NCBI RefSeq assembly: GCF_003570705.1
Contig: NZ_QWVT01000015.1
Coordinates: forward strand, 248,001-312,000
DNA: 64,000 bases
Source: Mesobacillus zeae
GTDB lineage: Bacteria > Bacillota > Bacilli > Bacillales > Cytobacillaceae
Reading direction: 5' to 3'
Positions within the stretch are counted from its first letter, which is position 1. Every line of letters starts with the position of its first letter. The position numbers were made by a program, and so were the translations under genes. Below the pieces are notes generated by a model, which saw only the letters and a program-made list of their open reading frames with translations, was not told where the DNA came from and did no database searches. Below, piece after piece: positions 33,827 to 44,067 of the stretch.

Positions 33827-36268
33827 CTATTTTTGCACCGCTGGTTTTTCCACTGGCGTTTCCTTCCAAAGTTCACCCAATTTTCCGCTTTCTGCCTCAT
33901 CAAACACAAAGGAACCGTTTGAATATCGGTCACCGAAGCGAAGCTCCGATACTTTCAATGAATGAATCTGACCTTTTGCCGTTTTCAGGTGAATAGTATC
34001 TTCGGGGCTTGCCATTTCAAAACCGCAAACTCGATGTGGGTTTGCCTTTAATTCGCGAAGCATGATGACGCCGCGTTTGGCTCTCGAGCTCCGTTCGAAC
34101 TCTGAAAGCTTCATTTTCTTGAGAGCGCCGCGCTGTGTCGCAATCACTGCTGCCGAGGAAGGACCATCAATCACCTTTCCGCCGATGACATAGTCACCGT
34201 CCTTAAGGTTAATACCTTTAACACCTGCAGCTCTTGTCCCTACGGGTGCTACTTCATCTTCGCTAAACCATAAACCGTAGCCAAGATGGGTGGAAAGGAA
34301 AAGATCTTTGGTCCCATCGGTAAGATGGACATCGACCACTGTATCGTCGCCTTTCAGGTTGATGGCTGTAAGTGCTTTTGAATAGCGCTGGGCTTTGTAC
34401 ATCTTTAATTCTGTCTTCTTTGCCATTCCGTTTTTAGTAACGAAAAGCAGGTACGCTTGCTGTTCAAAGTCCTTAATGTGGATCGCCTTGATAATTTCTT
34501 CATCCCGGTCAATCGGCACGATATTACCAATGTGCTGCCCAAGGTCTTTCCAGCGGATATCCGGGAGCTCGTGGACTGGCAGGTAGAGAAAACTGCCTTT
34601 GTTTGTGAACAATAGCAGGACGTCTTTAGTGTTCATATCCAATTTGGATAGAAGCCTGTCAGAATCCTTCATTGCCAGATCCTGTCCATTTGAAGCAGCG
34701 AAGGAACGCTGACTCGTCCGCTTGATGTATCCGTCTCTCGTGACGGATACAATAACATCTTCGCTGGCAACCAGCACTTCAAGATTGATTTTTATTTCCT
34801 CGATCTCTGCTTCAATCTTTGTCCTGCGTCCATCTGCAAATTTCTTTTTAACTTCTTTCAGCTCTTTTTTTATGACAAAAAAGAGCTTTTTCTCGCTTCC
34901 AAGTATGGAAGTTAACTCTTCAATCTTCTTTGCAAGCACTTCCGATTCAGCACGCAATGCCGTGACATCAGTGTTGGTGAGGCGATAAAGCTGCAAGGAA
35001 ACAATTGCCTCTGCTTGGGCTTCTGTGAAGCTGAAGGCTTTAACGAGGTTTTCTTTAGCGTCGCGCTTGTCTTTTGATGCGCGAATAGTGGCAATCACTT
35101 CATCCAGTATGGATAATGCTTTGATCAAACCTTCGACAATATGCTGGCGTTCCCTCGCTTTTTGCAAATCAAATTCGGAACGTTTTGTTACCACGTCTTT
35201 TTGGTGGGCGATATAAGCATCAATTAGACTGGCAAGGCCCATAAGCGTTGGCCGCTTCTTATGGATGGCGACCATATTAAAGTTATATGTCACCTGCAAA
35301 TCGGTGTTCTTATAAAGGAAATGCAGTACGCCTTCTGCATCAGCTTCCTTTTTTAATTCAATGACAATCCTGAGCCCGGTCCGGTCGGTTTCGTCCCTGA
35401 CTTCTGAAATGCCTTCAACCTTCCTGTCAAGGCGAAGTTCATCAATCCGCTTAACAAGGTTTGCTTTATTGATTTCATAAGGAATTTCTGTCACCACAAT
35501 TTGCTGACGGCCGCCCCTAACTGACTCAATGTCGGCTTTGCAGCGAATGATAATTTTTCCTTTTCCTGTCTCATAGGCCTTCTTAATGCCGTCAATTCCC
35601 TGGATAATCCCGCCTGTTGGAAAGTCTGGCCCTTTGATGCACGTCATCAGCTGATCAACCGTGCAATCCGGCTGGTCAAGCCTCATAATGACTCCATCGA
35701 TGACTTCGGCAAGAGAGTGCGGCGGTATATCCGTCGCATAACCTGCGGAAATTCCTGTTGAACCGTTGACAAGCAGATTCGGGAACATGGATGGAAGTAC
35801 GGTCGGTTCTTGTGATGTATCATCAAAGTTTGGAATGAACTCTACCGTTTTTTTGTCAATGTCCCTGAGGAGCTCCGATGCGATCGCTGATAGCCTTGCT
35901 TCCGTATAACGCATGGCAGCTGGCGGATCTCCATCGATGCTTCCGTTATTTCCGTGCATTTCAACAAGCAGGTTTCGCACTTTCCAGTCCTGGCTCATCC
36001 GCACCATTGCTTCATAGACAGATGAATCTCCATGCGGATGGAAGTTACCGATAACATTACCGACTGTTTTGGCTGACTTCCTGAAATTTCGTTCCTGTGT
36101 ATTGCCATCTGCATGCATGGCGTATAGGATACGGCGCTGAACAGGCTTTAATCCGTCCCTTGCATCGGGAAGCGCGCGTTCCTGGATAATATATTTACTG
36201 TAACGTCCAAACCTATCGCCGAGGACGTCTTCAAGCGGGAGGTCCCGGTATATCTCTGTTGAACTCAT
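33827..36268 (-). CDS. parC: DNA topoisomerase IV subunit A
   Basis: This 813-residue breakage-reunion subunit separates linked daughter chromosomes. It opens with [20 protein letters not shown]. The quinolone-determining region is [18 protein letters not shown]; Ser82 and Glu86 flank the site that corresponds to S. aureus GrlA Ser80/Glu84 and are in the sensitive (wild-type) form. The catalytic tyrosine is Y121 in [14 protein letters not shown]-terminal beta-pinwheel blades follow (for example [25 protein letters not shown]). Start ATG overlaps the parE stop by four bases. Confidence 0.97.
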   Translation of the reverse strand: MSSTEIYRDLPLEDVLGDRFGRYSKYIIQERALPDARDGLKPVQRRILYAMHADGNTQERNFRKSAKTVGNVIGNFHPHGDSSVYEAMVRMSQDWKVRNLLVEMHGNNGSIDGDPPAAMRYTEARLSAIASELLRDIDKKTVEFIPNFDDTSQEPTVLPSMFPNLLVNGSTGISAGYATDIPPHSLAEVIDGVIMRLDQPDCTVDQLMTCIKGPDFPTGGIIQGIDGIKKAYETGKGKIIIRCKADIESVRGGRQQIVVTEIPYEINKANLVKRIDELRLDRKVEGISEVRDETDRTGLRIVIELKKEADAEGVLHFLYKNTDLQVTYNFNMVAIHKKRPTLMGLASLIDAYIAHQKDVVTKRSEFDLQKARERQHIVEGLIKALSILDEVIATIRASKDKRDAKENLVKAFSFTEAQAEAIVSLQLYRLTNTDVTALRAESEVLAKKIEELTSILGSEKKLFFVIKKELKEVKKKFADGRRTKIEAEIEEIKINLEVLVASEDVIVSVTRDGYIKRTSQRSFAASNGQDLAMKDSDRLLSKLDMNTKDVLLLFTNKGSFLYLPVHELPDIRWKDLGQHIGNIVPIDRDEEIIKAIHIKDFEQQAYLLFVTKNGMAKKTELKMYKAQRYSKALTAINLKGDDTVVDVHLTDGTKDLFLSTHLGYGLWFSEDEVAPVGTRAAGVKGINLKDGDYVIGGKVIDGPSSAAVIATQRGALKKMKLSEFERSSRAKRGVIMLRELKANPHRVCGFEMASPEDTIHLKTAKGQIHSLKVSELRFGDRYSNGSFVFDEAESGKLGELWKETPVEKPAVQK

Positions 36269-38241
36269 CCCTCAGAAACCTCCTCTGCAACCATAATATT
36301 TTCATTTTCAAGAATATTTCCGTCTTCTTCGAGTCCAAAAGCGACATTGGCTTCTATCCATTTGCGCCGAGGCTCTACTTTATCCCCCATAAGGGTCGTA
36401 ACGCGGCGTTCTGCGCGTGCAGCATCATCAATCATGACACGGATAAGCGTCCGGGTTTCTGGATTCATGGTGGTTTCCCACAGCTGATCCGCATTCATCT
36501 CTCCTAAACCCTTATAACGCTGAATCATATAGCCCTTGCCGATTTTTTTGATGGCGCCTTGAAGTTCATCATCACTCCAGGCGTACTCAATGACTTCTTT
36601 TTTTCCAGTCCCCTTGCTGACCTTATACAAAGGCGGCAGGGCAATGAAGATTTTGCCTTCCTCAATCAGAGGCTTCATGTATCTGTAAAAGAAAGTCAGG
36701 AGAAGAACCTGGATGTGAGCTCCATCAGTATCAGCATCTGTCATGATGACGACTTTATCATAATTGATGTCTTCCACTGTGAAGTCGGTGCCTACCCCTG
36801 CCCCGATGGCATGAATAATTGTATTGATTTCTTCGTTTTTAAAAATATCCTGCAGCTTTGCCTTTTCAGTATTGATGACTTTTCCCCTCAAAGGCAGAAC
36901 AGCCTGGAACTTCCTGTCGCGACCTTGTTTTGCAGAGCCGCCGGCGGAGTCTCCCTCTACAAGGTAAAGCTCGTTTTTCGCCGAATTCTTTGATTGTGCC
37001 GGAGTAAGCTTTCCTGAAAGCATAGCATCAGAACGCTTTTTTTTCTTCCCGCTTCTGGCGTCGTCTCTCGCCCTTCTCGCAGCGTCCCTGGCCTGGTAGG
37101 CTTTAATGGCTTTTTTGATCAGCAGTGAGCTGAATTCAGGATTTTCTTCAAGGAAATAGGCTAAGTGCTCGGAAACCACGGAATCCACTGCGGATCTTGC
37201 CTCGCTCGTCCCCAGCTTTCCTTTCGTTTGTCCTTCAAACTGGAGCAGCTGTTCGGGAATTCGGACTGAAATAATGGCTGAAAGACCTTCACGAATATCT
37301 GCACCATCAAGGTTTTTATCTTTTTCTTTCAATAGCCCCACTTTGCGCGCATATTCATTAAAGGCCCTAGTCATGGCGGTTTTTGATCCTGCTTCGTGGG
37401 TTCCGCCGTCTTTAGTACGAACATTATTGACAAAAGACAGGACATTTTCCGAATACCCATCATTGAACTGGAATGAAAATTCCACTTCGATGCTCGCACT
37501 TTCGCCTTCAATGCTCACAACTGGATGAAGTGTATCTTTTTCCTCATTTAGATATTCTACAAAAGCCTGGATTCCAGTTTCATAATGGAACGTCTCTTTA
37601 ACATCATTGCGTTCATCGATCAGCTCAATTTTCAGGCCTTTCAGAAGGAATGCAGATTCCCGGAGGCGTTCGCACAACGTATCATAGTTATAAGTCAGCG
37701 ACGAAAAAATTGTATGGTCTGGCTTGAAATGAATGGTTGTACCTGTCTGGTTTGTGTTCCCTTTCTTCTCCAGTGTGGTAACAGGGATTCCTCCCTTTTC
37801 AAATCTCTGTTCATATATGGATCCGTCACGTTTGATGGTAACAACAAGCCATTCAGACAGTGCGTTGACAACAGATGCACCTACGCCATGGAGTCCTCCG
37901 CTCGTCTTGTAACCGCCCTGGCCAAACTTTCCGCCTGCGTGAAGAATTGTCAGGATGACTTCAGGAGTCGGTTTTCCAAGCTTATGCATTCCAGTCGGCA
38001 TTCCACGCCCTTTGTCCTGTACGGAGACTGAATTATCTTTGTGTATTTTAACAATGATGGTGTTTCCGAAACCTGCGAGCGCTTCATCAACGGAGTTATC
38101 GACAATTTCATAAACCAGATGGTGAAGTCCGCGGCTGTCTGTGCTCCCGATATACATGCCCGGCCTTTTTCTTACAGCCTCAAGGCCTTCAAGTACTTGG
38201 ATGGCATCATCATTGTATTCATAAGACTGCTTTACTGCCAC
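36265..38241 (-). CDS. parE: DNA topoisomerase IV subunit B
   Basis: The start is taken as GTG 38241, seven bases after AAAGGGG; an ATG at 38247 touches that site. The product of about 658 residues is the ATPase partner of ParC. It shows [26 protein letters not shown] (Mg and ATP binding), [15 protein letters not shown] (ATP lid), the TOPRIM motif [17 protein letters not shown], and [38 protein letters not shown] is the usual C-terminal block. Unlike GyrB, no insert is seen. The operon is parE-parC. Confidence 0.97.
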   Translation of the reverse strand: MAVKQSYEYNDDAIQVLEGLEAVRKRPGMYIGSTDSRGLHHLVYEIVDNSVDEALAGFGNTIIVKIHKDNSVSVQDKGRGMPTGMHKLGKPTPEVILTILHAGGKFGQGGYKTSGGLHGVGASVVNALSEWLVVTIKRDGSIYEQRFEKGGIPVTTLEKKGNTNQTGTTIHFKPDHTIFSSLTYNYDTLCERLRESAFLLKGLKIELIDERNDVKETFHYETGIQAFVEYLNEEKDTLHPVVSIEGESASIEVEFSFQFNDGYSENVLSFVNNVRTKDGGTHEAGSKTAMTRAFNEYARKVGLLKEKDKNLDGADIREGLSAIISVRIPEQLLQFEGQTKGKLGTSEARSAVDSVVSEHLAYFLEENPEFSSLLIKKAIKAYQARDAARRARDDARSGKKKKRSDAMLSGKLTPAQSKNSAKNELYLVEGDSAGGSAKQGRDRKFQAVLPLRGKVINTEKAKLQDIFKNEEINTIIHAIGAGVGTDFTVEDINYDKVVIMTDADTDGAHIQVLLLTFFYRYMKPLIEEGKIFIALPPLYKVSKGTGKKEVIEYAWSDDELQGAIKKIGKGYMIQRYKGLGEMNADQLWETTMNPETRTLIRVMIDDAARAERRVTTLMGDKVEPRRKWIEANVAFGLEEDGNILENENIMVAEEVSEG

Positions 38242-38247
38242 ATACAT

Positions 38248-38622
38248 ACCCCTTTCATACTAACAACAGCACATTGACTTTTAATTTTAGTATGTTGTCA
38301 ATGCTTCTTTTAAGTATTCATCCTAAAAGGATCCATTCCCTCCCGCAAAATGAGGAAAAAACCGACAAGGGAACGAATGTTCTTATATATATTTTACCAT
38401 ATTTCCAGACATGGTCTATGCTTTATTGTAGCGATTTATCCTGATTTAGCAAATTGAATTTGAGGATTCATCAATAATTTGTAATATTTTGGACCAAATA
38501 AGGGCAAATAAGAGAACAATGCAAAATTGATATAATATGCCAATTTACCGCTTGTTCCATTGATTTCCGCCTTTAATTTCGCCTCCATATTGCAAGCTAT
38601 AAATAATACTGGAGGTGACTTT
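38248..38622. other. Divergent control region between parE and the subtilase gene
   Basis: About 370 bases, AT-rich. TTGACAACATACTAAAAT on the minus strand may be part of the parE promoter, but the -10 element is not clear. No small gene with a ribosome binding site was found. Confidence 0.4.
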
Positions 38623-40026
38623 GTGAAAATAACAGGAATTCTGCTCTTTGTCTGCATGCTTGTCTTCCTGGCTGTCTGGCCGGAGTTTAATAAAAGCGTG
38701 GAGGATCGTGGAAATGCCCATGTCTTTACGCGCGGCGAGAAAACGCAACAATCGGGTGCCAAAGATGCCCAGCCCCGCATGGCTAAAGTCAACAATATTA
38801 AAATGGGTGAACATATCAAAAGCCTTTTAAACAACCATGAGGAAGTCAAGCTTGTCCACCATAACAGATTAGATAAAAGCCATTATTATGATCATGAAGT
38901 AGCGGTCGATTTTACCCAGGAGCCTTCACAGCAGGAACTTCAACAATTCTGTGAACAGATTGGCGGCAGTGCGGTTAAAAGTTTTAATTCAACCGTTATT
39001 TTTAACTCCCCGACTCGTCAAACAGAAGATTTGCTGCGTTTTTTCTCAGATAAGCCAAACATAGAATTTGCTGAGCCTCATTATATCCTGATGCAAAACG
39101 ATGTTCAATTGCCGAACGATGTCCTTTATACAGAAAAATATCAATGGAATCTGCCTGCCGTTGGGGCGGAGGAAGGTTGGGCCATCTCACGCGGAAGCAA
39201 TAAAGTCACGATTGCTATTGTTGACACAGGAGTAGACATTGCACATCCTGATTTAAAGAAGCGTTTAGTAGATGGCTACAATGTCCTCCATACAGACCAG
39301 CCGCCAGCGGACGACAACGGGCATGGAACCCATGTTGCGGGTATCATCGCTTCAGAAACGAACAATCGGGAAGGCATTGCGGGTTTGACCTGGTACAATA
39401 AAATCATGCCGGTAAAAGCAATGGGAAAAGACGGCTACGGCTCTACTTTTGACATTGCAAAGGGAATTATTTGGGCTGTTGATCATGGTGCAGATGTCAT
39501 CAATCTTAGCCTTGGCAATTATCAGCCGTCAAAGGTTTTGAAAAAAGCGGTGCGGTATGCGTACGCTCACCATGTGGTGATGGTTGCAGCTGCTGGGAAT
39601 GATAATTCCAGCCAGACTTCCTTCCCGGCAGCATATCCGGAAGTCATGGGAGTATCGGCTGTCCATTATAACGGAAACAGGGCCGACTTTTCTAATCATG
39701 GCGATTATATTGATATTGCGGCACCTGGAGTGTATATTCCCAGTACTTATTACAAACAGCAATATGCGGCGCTGTCAGGTACATCGATGGCTGCCCCCCA
39801 TGTAGCAGCACTTGCCGGATTGATCCTTTCAGCCAATCCCGAGCTATCGAACAGTGATATAATGAGAATTATCCAAACCTCAGCCATAGATCTTGGAGTA
39901 AGAGGGAAAGATTCTGATTTTGGCTATGGGATGATTGACATAAGACAGTCACTTCAAAATGCATCAAAAGTAAAACAACCAAGGGACAGGATTCGGGAAA
40001 AGCTTGACCTTTTCCAAAGAAAATGA
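38623..40026 (+). CDS. Secreted S8 (subtilisin-like) serine protease
   Basis: GTG 38623 follows GGAGGTGACTTT; upstream in-frame codons lack a site. The 467-residue precursor has a signal peptide (KITGILLFVCMLVFLAVWPE) and an I9-type propeptide (HYYDHEVAVDFTQEPSQQEL onward). The protease domain has the catalytic triad Asp in IAIVDTGVDIAHPDL, His in DDNGHGTHVAGIIAS and Ser in LSGTSMAAPHVAALAG, with the oxyanion Asn in VAAAGNDN. It is exported, self-cleaving and probably a scavenging or processing protease. It stands convergent with the glycerate kinase gene. Confidence 0.93.
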   Translation: MKITGILLFVCMLVFLAVWPEFNKSVEDRGNAHVFTRGEKTQQSGAKDAQPRMAKVNNIKMGEHIKSLLNNHEEVKLVHHNRLDKSHYYDHEVAVDFTQEPSQQELQQFCEQIGGSAVKSFNSTVIFNSPTRQTEDLLRFFSDKPNIEFAEPHYILMQNDVQLPNDVLYTEKYQWNLPAVGAEEGWAISRGSNKVTIAIVDTGVDIAHPDLKKRLVDGYNVLHTDQPPADDNGHGTHVAGIIASETNNREGIAGLTWYNKIMPVKAMGKDGYGSTFDIAKGIIWAVDHGADVINLSLGNYQPSKVLKKAVRYAYAHHVVMVAAAGNDNSSQTSFPAAYPEVMGVSAVHYNGNRADFSNHGDYIDIAAPGVYIPSTYYKQQYAALSGTSMAAPHVAALAGLILSANPELSNSDIMRIIQTSAIDLGVRGKDSDFGYGMIDIRQSLQNASKVKQPRDRIREKLDLFQRK

Positions 40027-40032
40027 GGGTAC

Positions 40033-41172
40033 CTACCATTGCTTCCCAATCTTTATGACCTGTGCGATATTCTCTGATACTCTTTCTAGATAGCGTGAAG
40101 CATTAGCTAAGGCAGCTTCCCTGGTAACTACGCCAGGCATGATACTGAAAATTGCATTTACGCCAGAGCAGTACAATTCGCTGCTGCCTTCTGTGGCTTC
40201 ACCTGCTAAAAGAATAACGGGAACGCCATGTTTTTTTGCTGCTGCTGCTACTCCGACCGGTGTTTTACCGCTTAGCGACTGGCTGTCAACCTTACCTTCG
40301 CCAGTAATGACTAGGTCAGCTTCCATGATTTTCTCTTCAAGATTTGTCGCTTCCATCATAATAGAAATTCCGCTTTTTAATTTAGCAGGCAGGAATGCAA
40401 GGAGTCCTGCTCCAAGACCTCCTGCAGCCCCAGAACCTGGAACATCGGCAATAGATTTGCCGGTTGTCTTTTCAATTATCATGGCGAAATGGGACAAGTT
40501 TTTGTCCAAGTGCTTAACCATTTCATCGTCGGCCCCTTTTTGCGGCCCAAATACGGCTGAAGCTCCCTTCGGCCCGGTAAGAGGGTTGTTTACATCACAG
40601 GCGACTTCAATTTTCACCGTTGCTGTGCGAGGGTCAAGATTGCTTATATCAATCAGTGCCAGATGTGATAGTCCGCCACCACCATCCGGAATGTCGTTTC
40701 CGTTTTTGTCAAGCAGCCTTATGCCGAGAGCTTGTGCCATCCCTGCCCCGCCATCATTTGTGGCGCTTCCTCCTATACCAAGGATGATATGCTCCGCTCC
40801 TTGATCCAAAGCAGACAAAATCAATTCACCAGTTCCTTTTGTTGTAGTAAAGAGAGGATTCCTGTCCTTTGGCGGAACAAGGTGGAGGCCAGAGGCAGAA
40901 GCCATTTCAATAACTGCTGTCTTTCGTGAGCCAATGAGACCGAAAAAGGCCTCTGTTTTGGTTCCCAGAGGCCCAGTGACTGTAGTTTGGATGATTTCGC
41001 CGCCTATTGCATGAATCATTGCCTTGACAGTTCCTTCTCCACCATCAGCCATCGGCATTTTTATGTATTCGGCTTCCGGAAATACTTGCCGGAAGCCCTT
41101 CTCTATGCTGCAAGCTGCTTCATAAGCAGTGAGACTTTCTTTGAAGGAATCTGGGGCAATGACGATCCTCAT
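40033..41172 (-). CDS. glxK: Glycerate kinase
   Basis: This 379-residue enzyme phosphorylates D-glycerate with ATP in the cytosol. Family blocks are IVIAPDSFKESLTAYEAACS, KMPMADGGEGTVKAMIHAIG, ILGIGGSATNDGGAGMAQAL, VACDVNNPLTGPKGASAVFG, GAAGGLGAGLLAFLPA and ITGEGKVDSQSLSGKTPVGV. The length is that of GarK/GlxK family I kinases. GGGAGAAGTATACG precedes the ATG. No glycerate or glyoxylate pathway genes stand next to it. Confidence 0.94.
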   Translation of the reverse strand: MRIVIAPDSFKESLTAYEAACSIEKGFRQVFPEAEYIKMPMADGGEGTVKAMIHAIGGEIIQTTVTGPLGTKTEAFFGLIGSRKTAVIEMASASGLHLVPPKDRNPLFTTTKGTGELILSALDQGAEHIILGIGGSATNDGGAGMAQALGIRLLDKNGNDIPDGGGGLSHLALIDISNLDPRTATVKIEVACDVNNPLTGPKGASAVFGPQKGADDEMVKHLDKNLSHFAMIIEKTTGKSIADVPGSGAAGGLGAGLLAFLPAKLKSGISIMMEATNLEEKIMEADLVITGEGKVDSQSLSGKTPVGVAAAAKKHGVPVILLAGEATEGSSELYCSGVNAIFSIMPGVVTREAALANASRYLERVSENIAQVIKIGKQW

Positions 41173-41238
41173 CGTATACTTCTCCCTTTCAGAAAAACTG
41201 TATAAATAAAGGATAAATGGTCCTTACAAGGGATCCCG

Positions 41239-41652
41239 CTATTTTGTCAACGCATGCTCAACCTTGATGCAGCGGTCCATGATCACCGGGTATCCCTTTT
41301 CCTTAAGGAATTTATAGGCTTCCTCATTTTCTACACCCAGCTGTGCCCAGAAGATGTCTGCGTCTATTTCTGCAAATTCCCGCGCAATTTCAGGAAGGTA
41401 TTCGGACCTTCGGAATACATTGACGATATCGATATGCCCCTCAATATCCTTTAAAGATGCGACCGCCTTTACTCCAAGAATTTCATCAGCCTTCGGATTA
41501 ACCGGAATAATTTCATAACCAGCTTTCTGCATAGCCTCGGAAACCATGTATGAAGTCCTGTCGGGGTTATCGCTCAAACCTATAACCGCAATCCTTTTAG
41601 CTTTTTTGAGCATTTGCCCGATTTCTTCCCGTGATGGATTGATAATTGTCAT
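41239..41652 (-). CDS. yneT: CoA-binding domain protein (YneT/YccU family)
   Basis: This is a 137-residue Rossmann-fold protein. KRIAVIGLSDNPDRTSYMVS holds the glycine-rich CoA-binding loop, followed by GYEIIPVNPKADEILGVKAV, IDIVNVFRRSEYLPEIAREF, IFWAQLGVENEEAYKFLKEK and VIMDRCIKVEH. The function is unknown; proteins of this family bind CoA without the ligase parts of succinyl-CoA synthetase. The start ATG 41652 is preferred over GTG 41661 because the latter lies almost on the GAAGGGAT site. Location near parE and plsY matches B. subtilis yneT. Confidence 0.88.
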   Translation of the reverse strand: MTIINPSREEIGQMLKKAKRIAVIGLSDNPDRTSYMVSEAMQKAGYEIIPVNPKADEILGVKAVASLKDIEGHIDIVNVFRRSEYLPEIAREFAEIDADIFWAQLGVENEEAYKFLKEKGYPVIMDRCIKVEHALTK

Positions 41653-41802
41653 CCTTAACACATCCCTTCAAAATTTGTTCTATGTTAATTGTAACTGCTG
41701 GACGTGGTGAAAGAAAATTAATTAGCTCGCCTATTATAACCATCTGATTCTTCGACACATAGGATATAAACGAAGTCATGTGAGAGAGGATGAAATAAAA
41801 AG

Positions 41803-42138
41803 ATGAGTATGCCTACTATCCCGCCGCAGCCCGACCGACCTAGCCAGGTAGAGGTCGTTGTGGATCTCATGGAGTCGATCGCGTTGGAGGAAATAGCTTT
41901 ATCCCATTTGCTGAATGCAGAGGCTGAAAAAATCCAGGCTTTTGTCGGTGAATGCCTGGATTTTCCTACAAAACCTTCTACTTGTGAGATCATCATGTTC
42001 AATAAAGAAGTTGTACAGTTCCTTGAAACAATTGTAATGAAAGAATGGCTCCTTCTGAGGAAGTTTGAAAATGTTACGAAACTGATTCCTTTTCATCATT
42101 CTGATCAATGCAAGAAGGACTTTGGTTGCGACTGTTAA
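41803..42138 (+). CDS. Small protein with a spore-surface-type helical motif
   Basis: The product has 111 residues. A Pro-rich start (MSMPTIPPQPDRPSQVEVVV) leads into DLMESIALEEIALSHLLNAE and AEKIQAFVGECLD. The pattern ESIALEE-x-A-L-x-H-x-L-N-A-E-x-E-K-I-Q is one I remember from Bacillus proteins often tied to spores or collagen-like surface proteins. A Cys-rich end closes (CKKDFGCDC). GAGAGGATGAAATAAAAAG precedes the ATG. It is followed 33 bases later by a second protein with Cys at its N-terminus, so the two are likely co-transcribed. The function is unknown. Confidence 0.65.
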   Translation: MSMPTIPPQPDRPSQVEVVVDLMESIALEEIALSHLLNAEAEKIQAFVGECLDFPTKPSTCEIIMFNKEVVQFLETIVMKEWLLLRKFENVTKLIPFHHSDQCKKDFGCDC

Positions 42139-42171
42139 CTTAATTTTAAAGACTGATAAGGAGGCTGAGGT

Positions 42172-42714
42172 ATGTCTTGTCATTGCGGATATGCACGGAT
42201 TGTTAAATCGATGTGTTCTGTGTTTGAGATAGAAGCAGCGATCGCGAAATACTTGAAATCAATCAGGCTTTCTTTGACTGCAGTTGATAAGACGATTCGG
42301 AATCAAGAGCCCGAGGAACTTATCCTCAGCATCAATCACAGCATACTCCCGGCAATTCGTGCTGCTGCCAGCCTCCAAAAACACACATATAAAAAATTTG
42401 TCGATTTCGCAGAATCCTTTGATACGGATCAAGGTGAGAAGTTTCTTCTCGTGATCACAGCTCTGTTCCAACAGTGTAAAACAGGAAAAGACCTTTCCGA
42501 ACAGGTTTATGAATTGATGAAAACCGTAAAAAGAAGCCATTCTTCTTCCAAACTAAAGTCAGGCATAACAGAAATACTGGAGGATATGGAGATAACGGAA
42601 AAGAAATGGGTGCAAAAGATTGGCAACCTTGGGGGCTGGAAAAAAGATAATAACCATGGGAAGGTTTGGACTGTCAAACCAGTGAAAAAAAATACCCATA
42701 ACAGGAGACGTTAG
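42172..42714 (+). CDS. Helical protein of unknown function
   Basis: The product has 180 residues, with ATG 42172 behind AAGGAGGCTGAGGT. It begins MSCHCGYARIVKSMCSVFEI (three early cysteines), is helical in the middle (SINHSILPAIRAAASLQKHT, ALFQQCKTGKDLSEQVYELM), and ends strongly basic (VKPVKKNTHNRRR). I do not recognise it. Co-orientation and spacing with the previous gene suggest a pair, perhaps spore-related. A shared terminator follows. Confidence 0.65.
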   Translation: MSCHCGYARIVKSMCSVFEIEAAIAKYLKSIRLSLTAVDKTIRNQEPEELILSINHSILPAIRAAASLQKHTYKKFVDFAESFDTDQGEKFLLVITALFQQCKTGKDLSEQVYELMKTVKRSHSSSKLKSGITEILEDMEITEKKWVQKIGNLGGWKKDNNHGKVWTVKPVKKNTHNRRR

Positions 42715-42733
42715 CCTGCTTGGGTATTTTTTT
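42688..42733. terminator. Bidirectional terminator
   Basis: AAATACCCA (about 42690-42698) pairs with TGGGTATTT (42721-42729), extended inward by CAGG/CCTG, flanked by A and T runs. It serves the plus-strand gene and the convergent permease gene. Confidence 0.85.
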
Positions 42734-42736
42734 CGT

Positions 42737-44017
42737 TTACCGTTTATTTTTCATTGTCAGCTGGTCGGTGAAAATAGCAATTAAAGTACCGAGGATTAGG
42801 CCATTGTTTAAAACCGATGTCAGTATGGGAGAAACATCGTTAAATGCAGTGGAGCTGACAAACATCGCTCCTGCCCCTGTCAGGATGGAAACCCCTATGA
42901 CGAGTCTTGTACGTTGTTTATCCTCTTCTCTGTCAAACTCTGAAAAGGCGATACCGACCATGTTCGCGAAGATGACAAATGTGACGGAATAGCCTACTGG
43001 TGCAGGAAGAGATGCAATGAATGACATCAAAGTAGGATTAAGGCTTGCTCCCATTATTAACACCGAGCTAACGAGAATAGGCAGAACTTTCGTGAACCCT
43101 GTTGTGGCGATAAAACCTGCAGCACCTGAAATCGGTACAGAGCCGATGGCAGAGAACACCCCTCCTAATAACTGGTTAATTCCAGCAACGAAGCCTCCCG
43201 CACGATATCTGTCGGTGACAGCCTCCTCTCCCTTCTGCTTCAATACTTCGCCAGTCACCCTGATGCTTGCGAGCATATTGGTTACAAGCAGCAATGTAAT
43301 AAAGACAGAAGTAAGAATTAGTCCAGGATGGAAAATAGGCTTACCGAAAGTGAACAGTTCAGGAAGTTTGATTAAGCCTTGGCTATGGACGGCATATGGT
43401 TTTGCAAGCCCAAAAAGATAAAAGGCAATCCAGCCGGCAGCCAGGCTGATCAGGATGGAATATTGGCTGATCCATCTGATTTTATGTCTTGAGAGGTAAA
43501 AGGTCATCAGCACCATCGCAATGCTGAATCCTGCAATGGGAAGGTCCAAGCCGGCCTGACGGTATCCTATCCCGAACATTCCATTCAGAAAAGACTTGCT
43601 GAGCTGGAGGATCAGTAATAATAAATAAATGCCACTGACGACTGGAGTAAACAAACTGGCAAGCTTCTCGACAAGCTTGAACAGGCTGAGTCCAAAGAAA
43701 ACAAGCCCACTGATGATCATTGCCCCCTGCAATGCCTGCAGTGTTTCAAATTTCGAGGTGAACATGGCTGTCCCCAGGCTTGCGTATATGGCAAATACTC
43801 CCCACCATAGCCCTGCCGGACCTTCATTTATAGGCAGGCGATGGCCAAATAATGCCTGCAAAAAGGTAGAAGCCCCAAGCACAAAGATGGTTCTTTGGAC
43901 GAAATCGGAAGTTTCTACCGGGCTGAGCTGAAAAAGATCAGCTACTGCAATCGGGGCAACGATCGTGCCCGCAATCATAAAAGCCATCCATTGGATGGCT
44001 GCCAAAAGTGTTTTCAT
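42737..44017 (-). CDS. NCS2 family purine/pyrimidine permease (YwdJ-like)
   Basis: The 426-residue product has about 12-14 membrane segments. NCS2 features are IAGTIVAPIAVADLF at the N-terminus, LPINEGPAGLWWGVFAIYAS (the conserved Glu of helix 3), GLIKLPELFTFGKP and GSVPISGAAGFIATTG (helix 8-10 substrate region). The closest type I recall is YwdJ of B. subtilis, a presumed nucleobase permease. The substrate is unknown. GGAGATTTGCTTC precedes ATG 44017. No purine riboswitch is seen upstream. The chrA gene lies just upstream in the same direction. Confidence 0.85.
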   Translation of the reverse strand: MKTLLAAIQWMAFMIAGTIVAPIAVADLFQLSPVETSDFVQRTIFVLGASTFLQALFGHRLPINEGPAGLWWGVFAIYASLGTAMFTSKFETLQALQGAMIISGLVFFGLSLFKLVEKLASLFTPVVSGIYLLLLILQLSKSFLNGMFGIGYRQAGLDLPIAGFSIAMVLMTFYLSRHKIRWISQYSILISLAAGWIAFYLFGLAKPYAVHSQGLIKLPELFTFGKPIFHPGLILTSVFITLLLVTNMLASIRVTGEVLKQKGEEAVTDRYRAGGFVAGINQLLGGVFSAIGSVPISGAAGFIATTGFTKVLPILVSSVLIMGASLNPTLMSFIASLPAPVGYSVTFVIFANMVGIAFSEFDREEDKQRTRLVIGVSILTGAGAMFVSSTAFNDVSPILTSVLNNGLILGTLIAIFTDQLTMKNKR

Positions 44018-44067
44018 GAAGCAAATCTCCTATACGTAAAAATTCAAATTCCAATGTCTTTCTTGTC

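Noticed and set aside
37274-38031. Plus-strand frames of 84 and 148 codons opposite parE
   Set aside because: Antisense to a core gene with certain motifs, with no start signals.
40139-40929. Plus-strand frame of 221 codons opposite glycerate kinase
   Set aside because: Composition (Ser/Pro/Ala-rich) reflects the antisense of a conserved enzyme, and there is no ribosome binding site.
42737-44017. Purine riboswitch upstream of the NCS2 permease genes
   Set aside because: The short spaces upstream of 44017 and 55649 hold no recognisable purine aptamer core.
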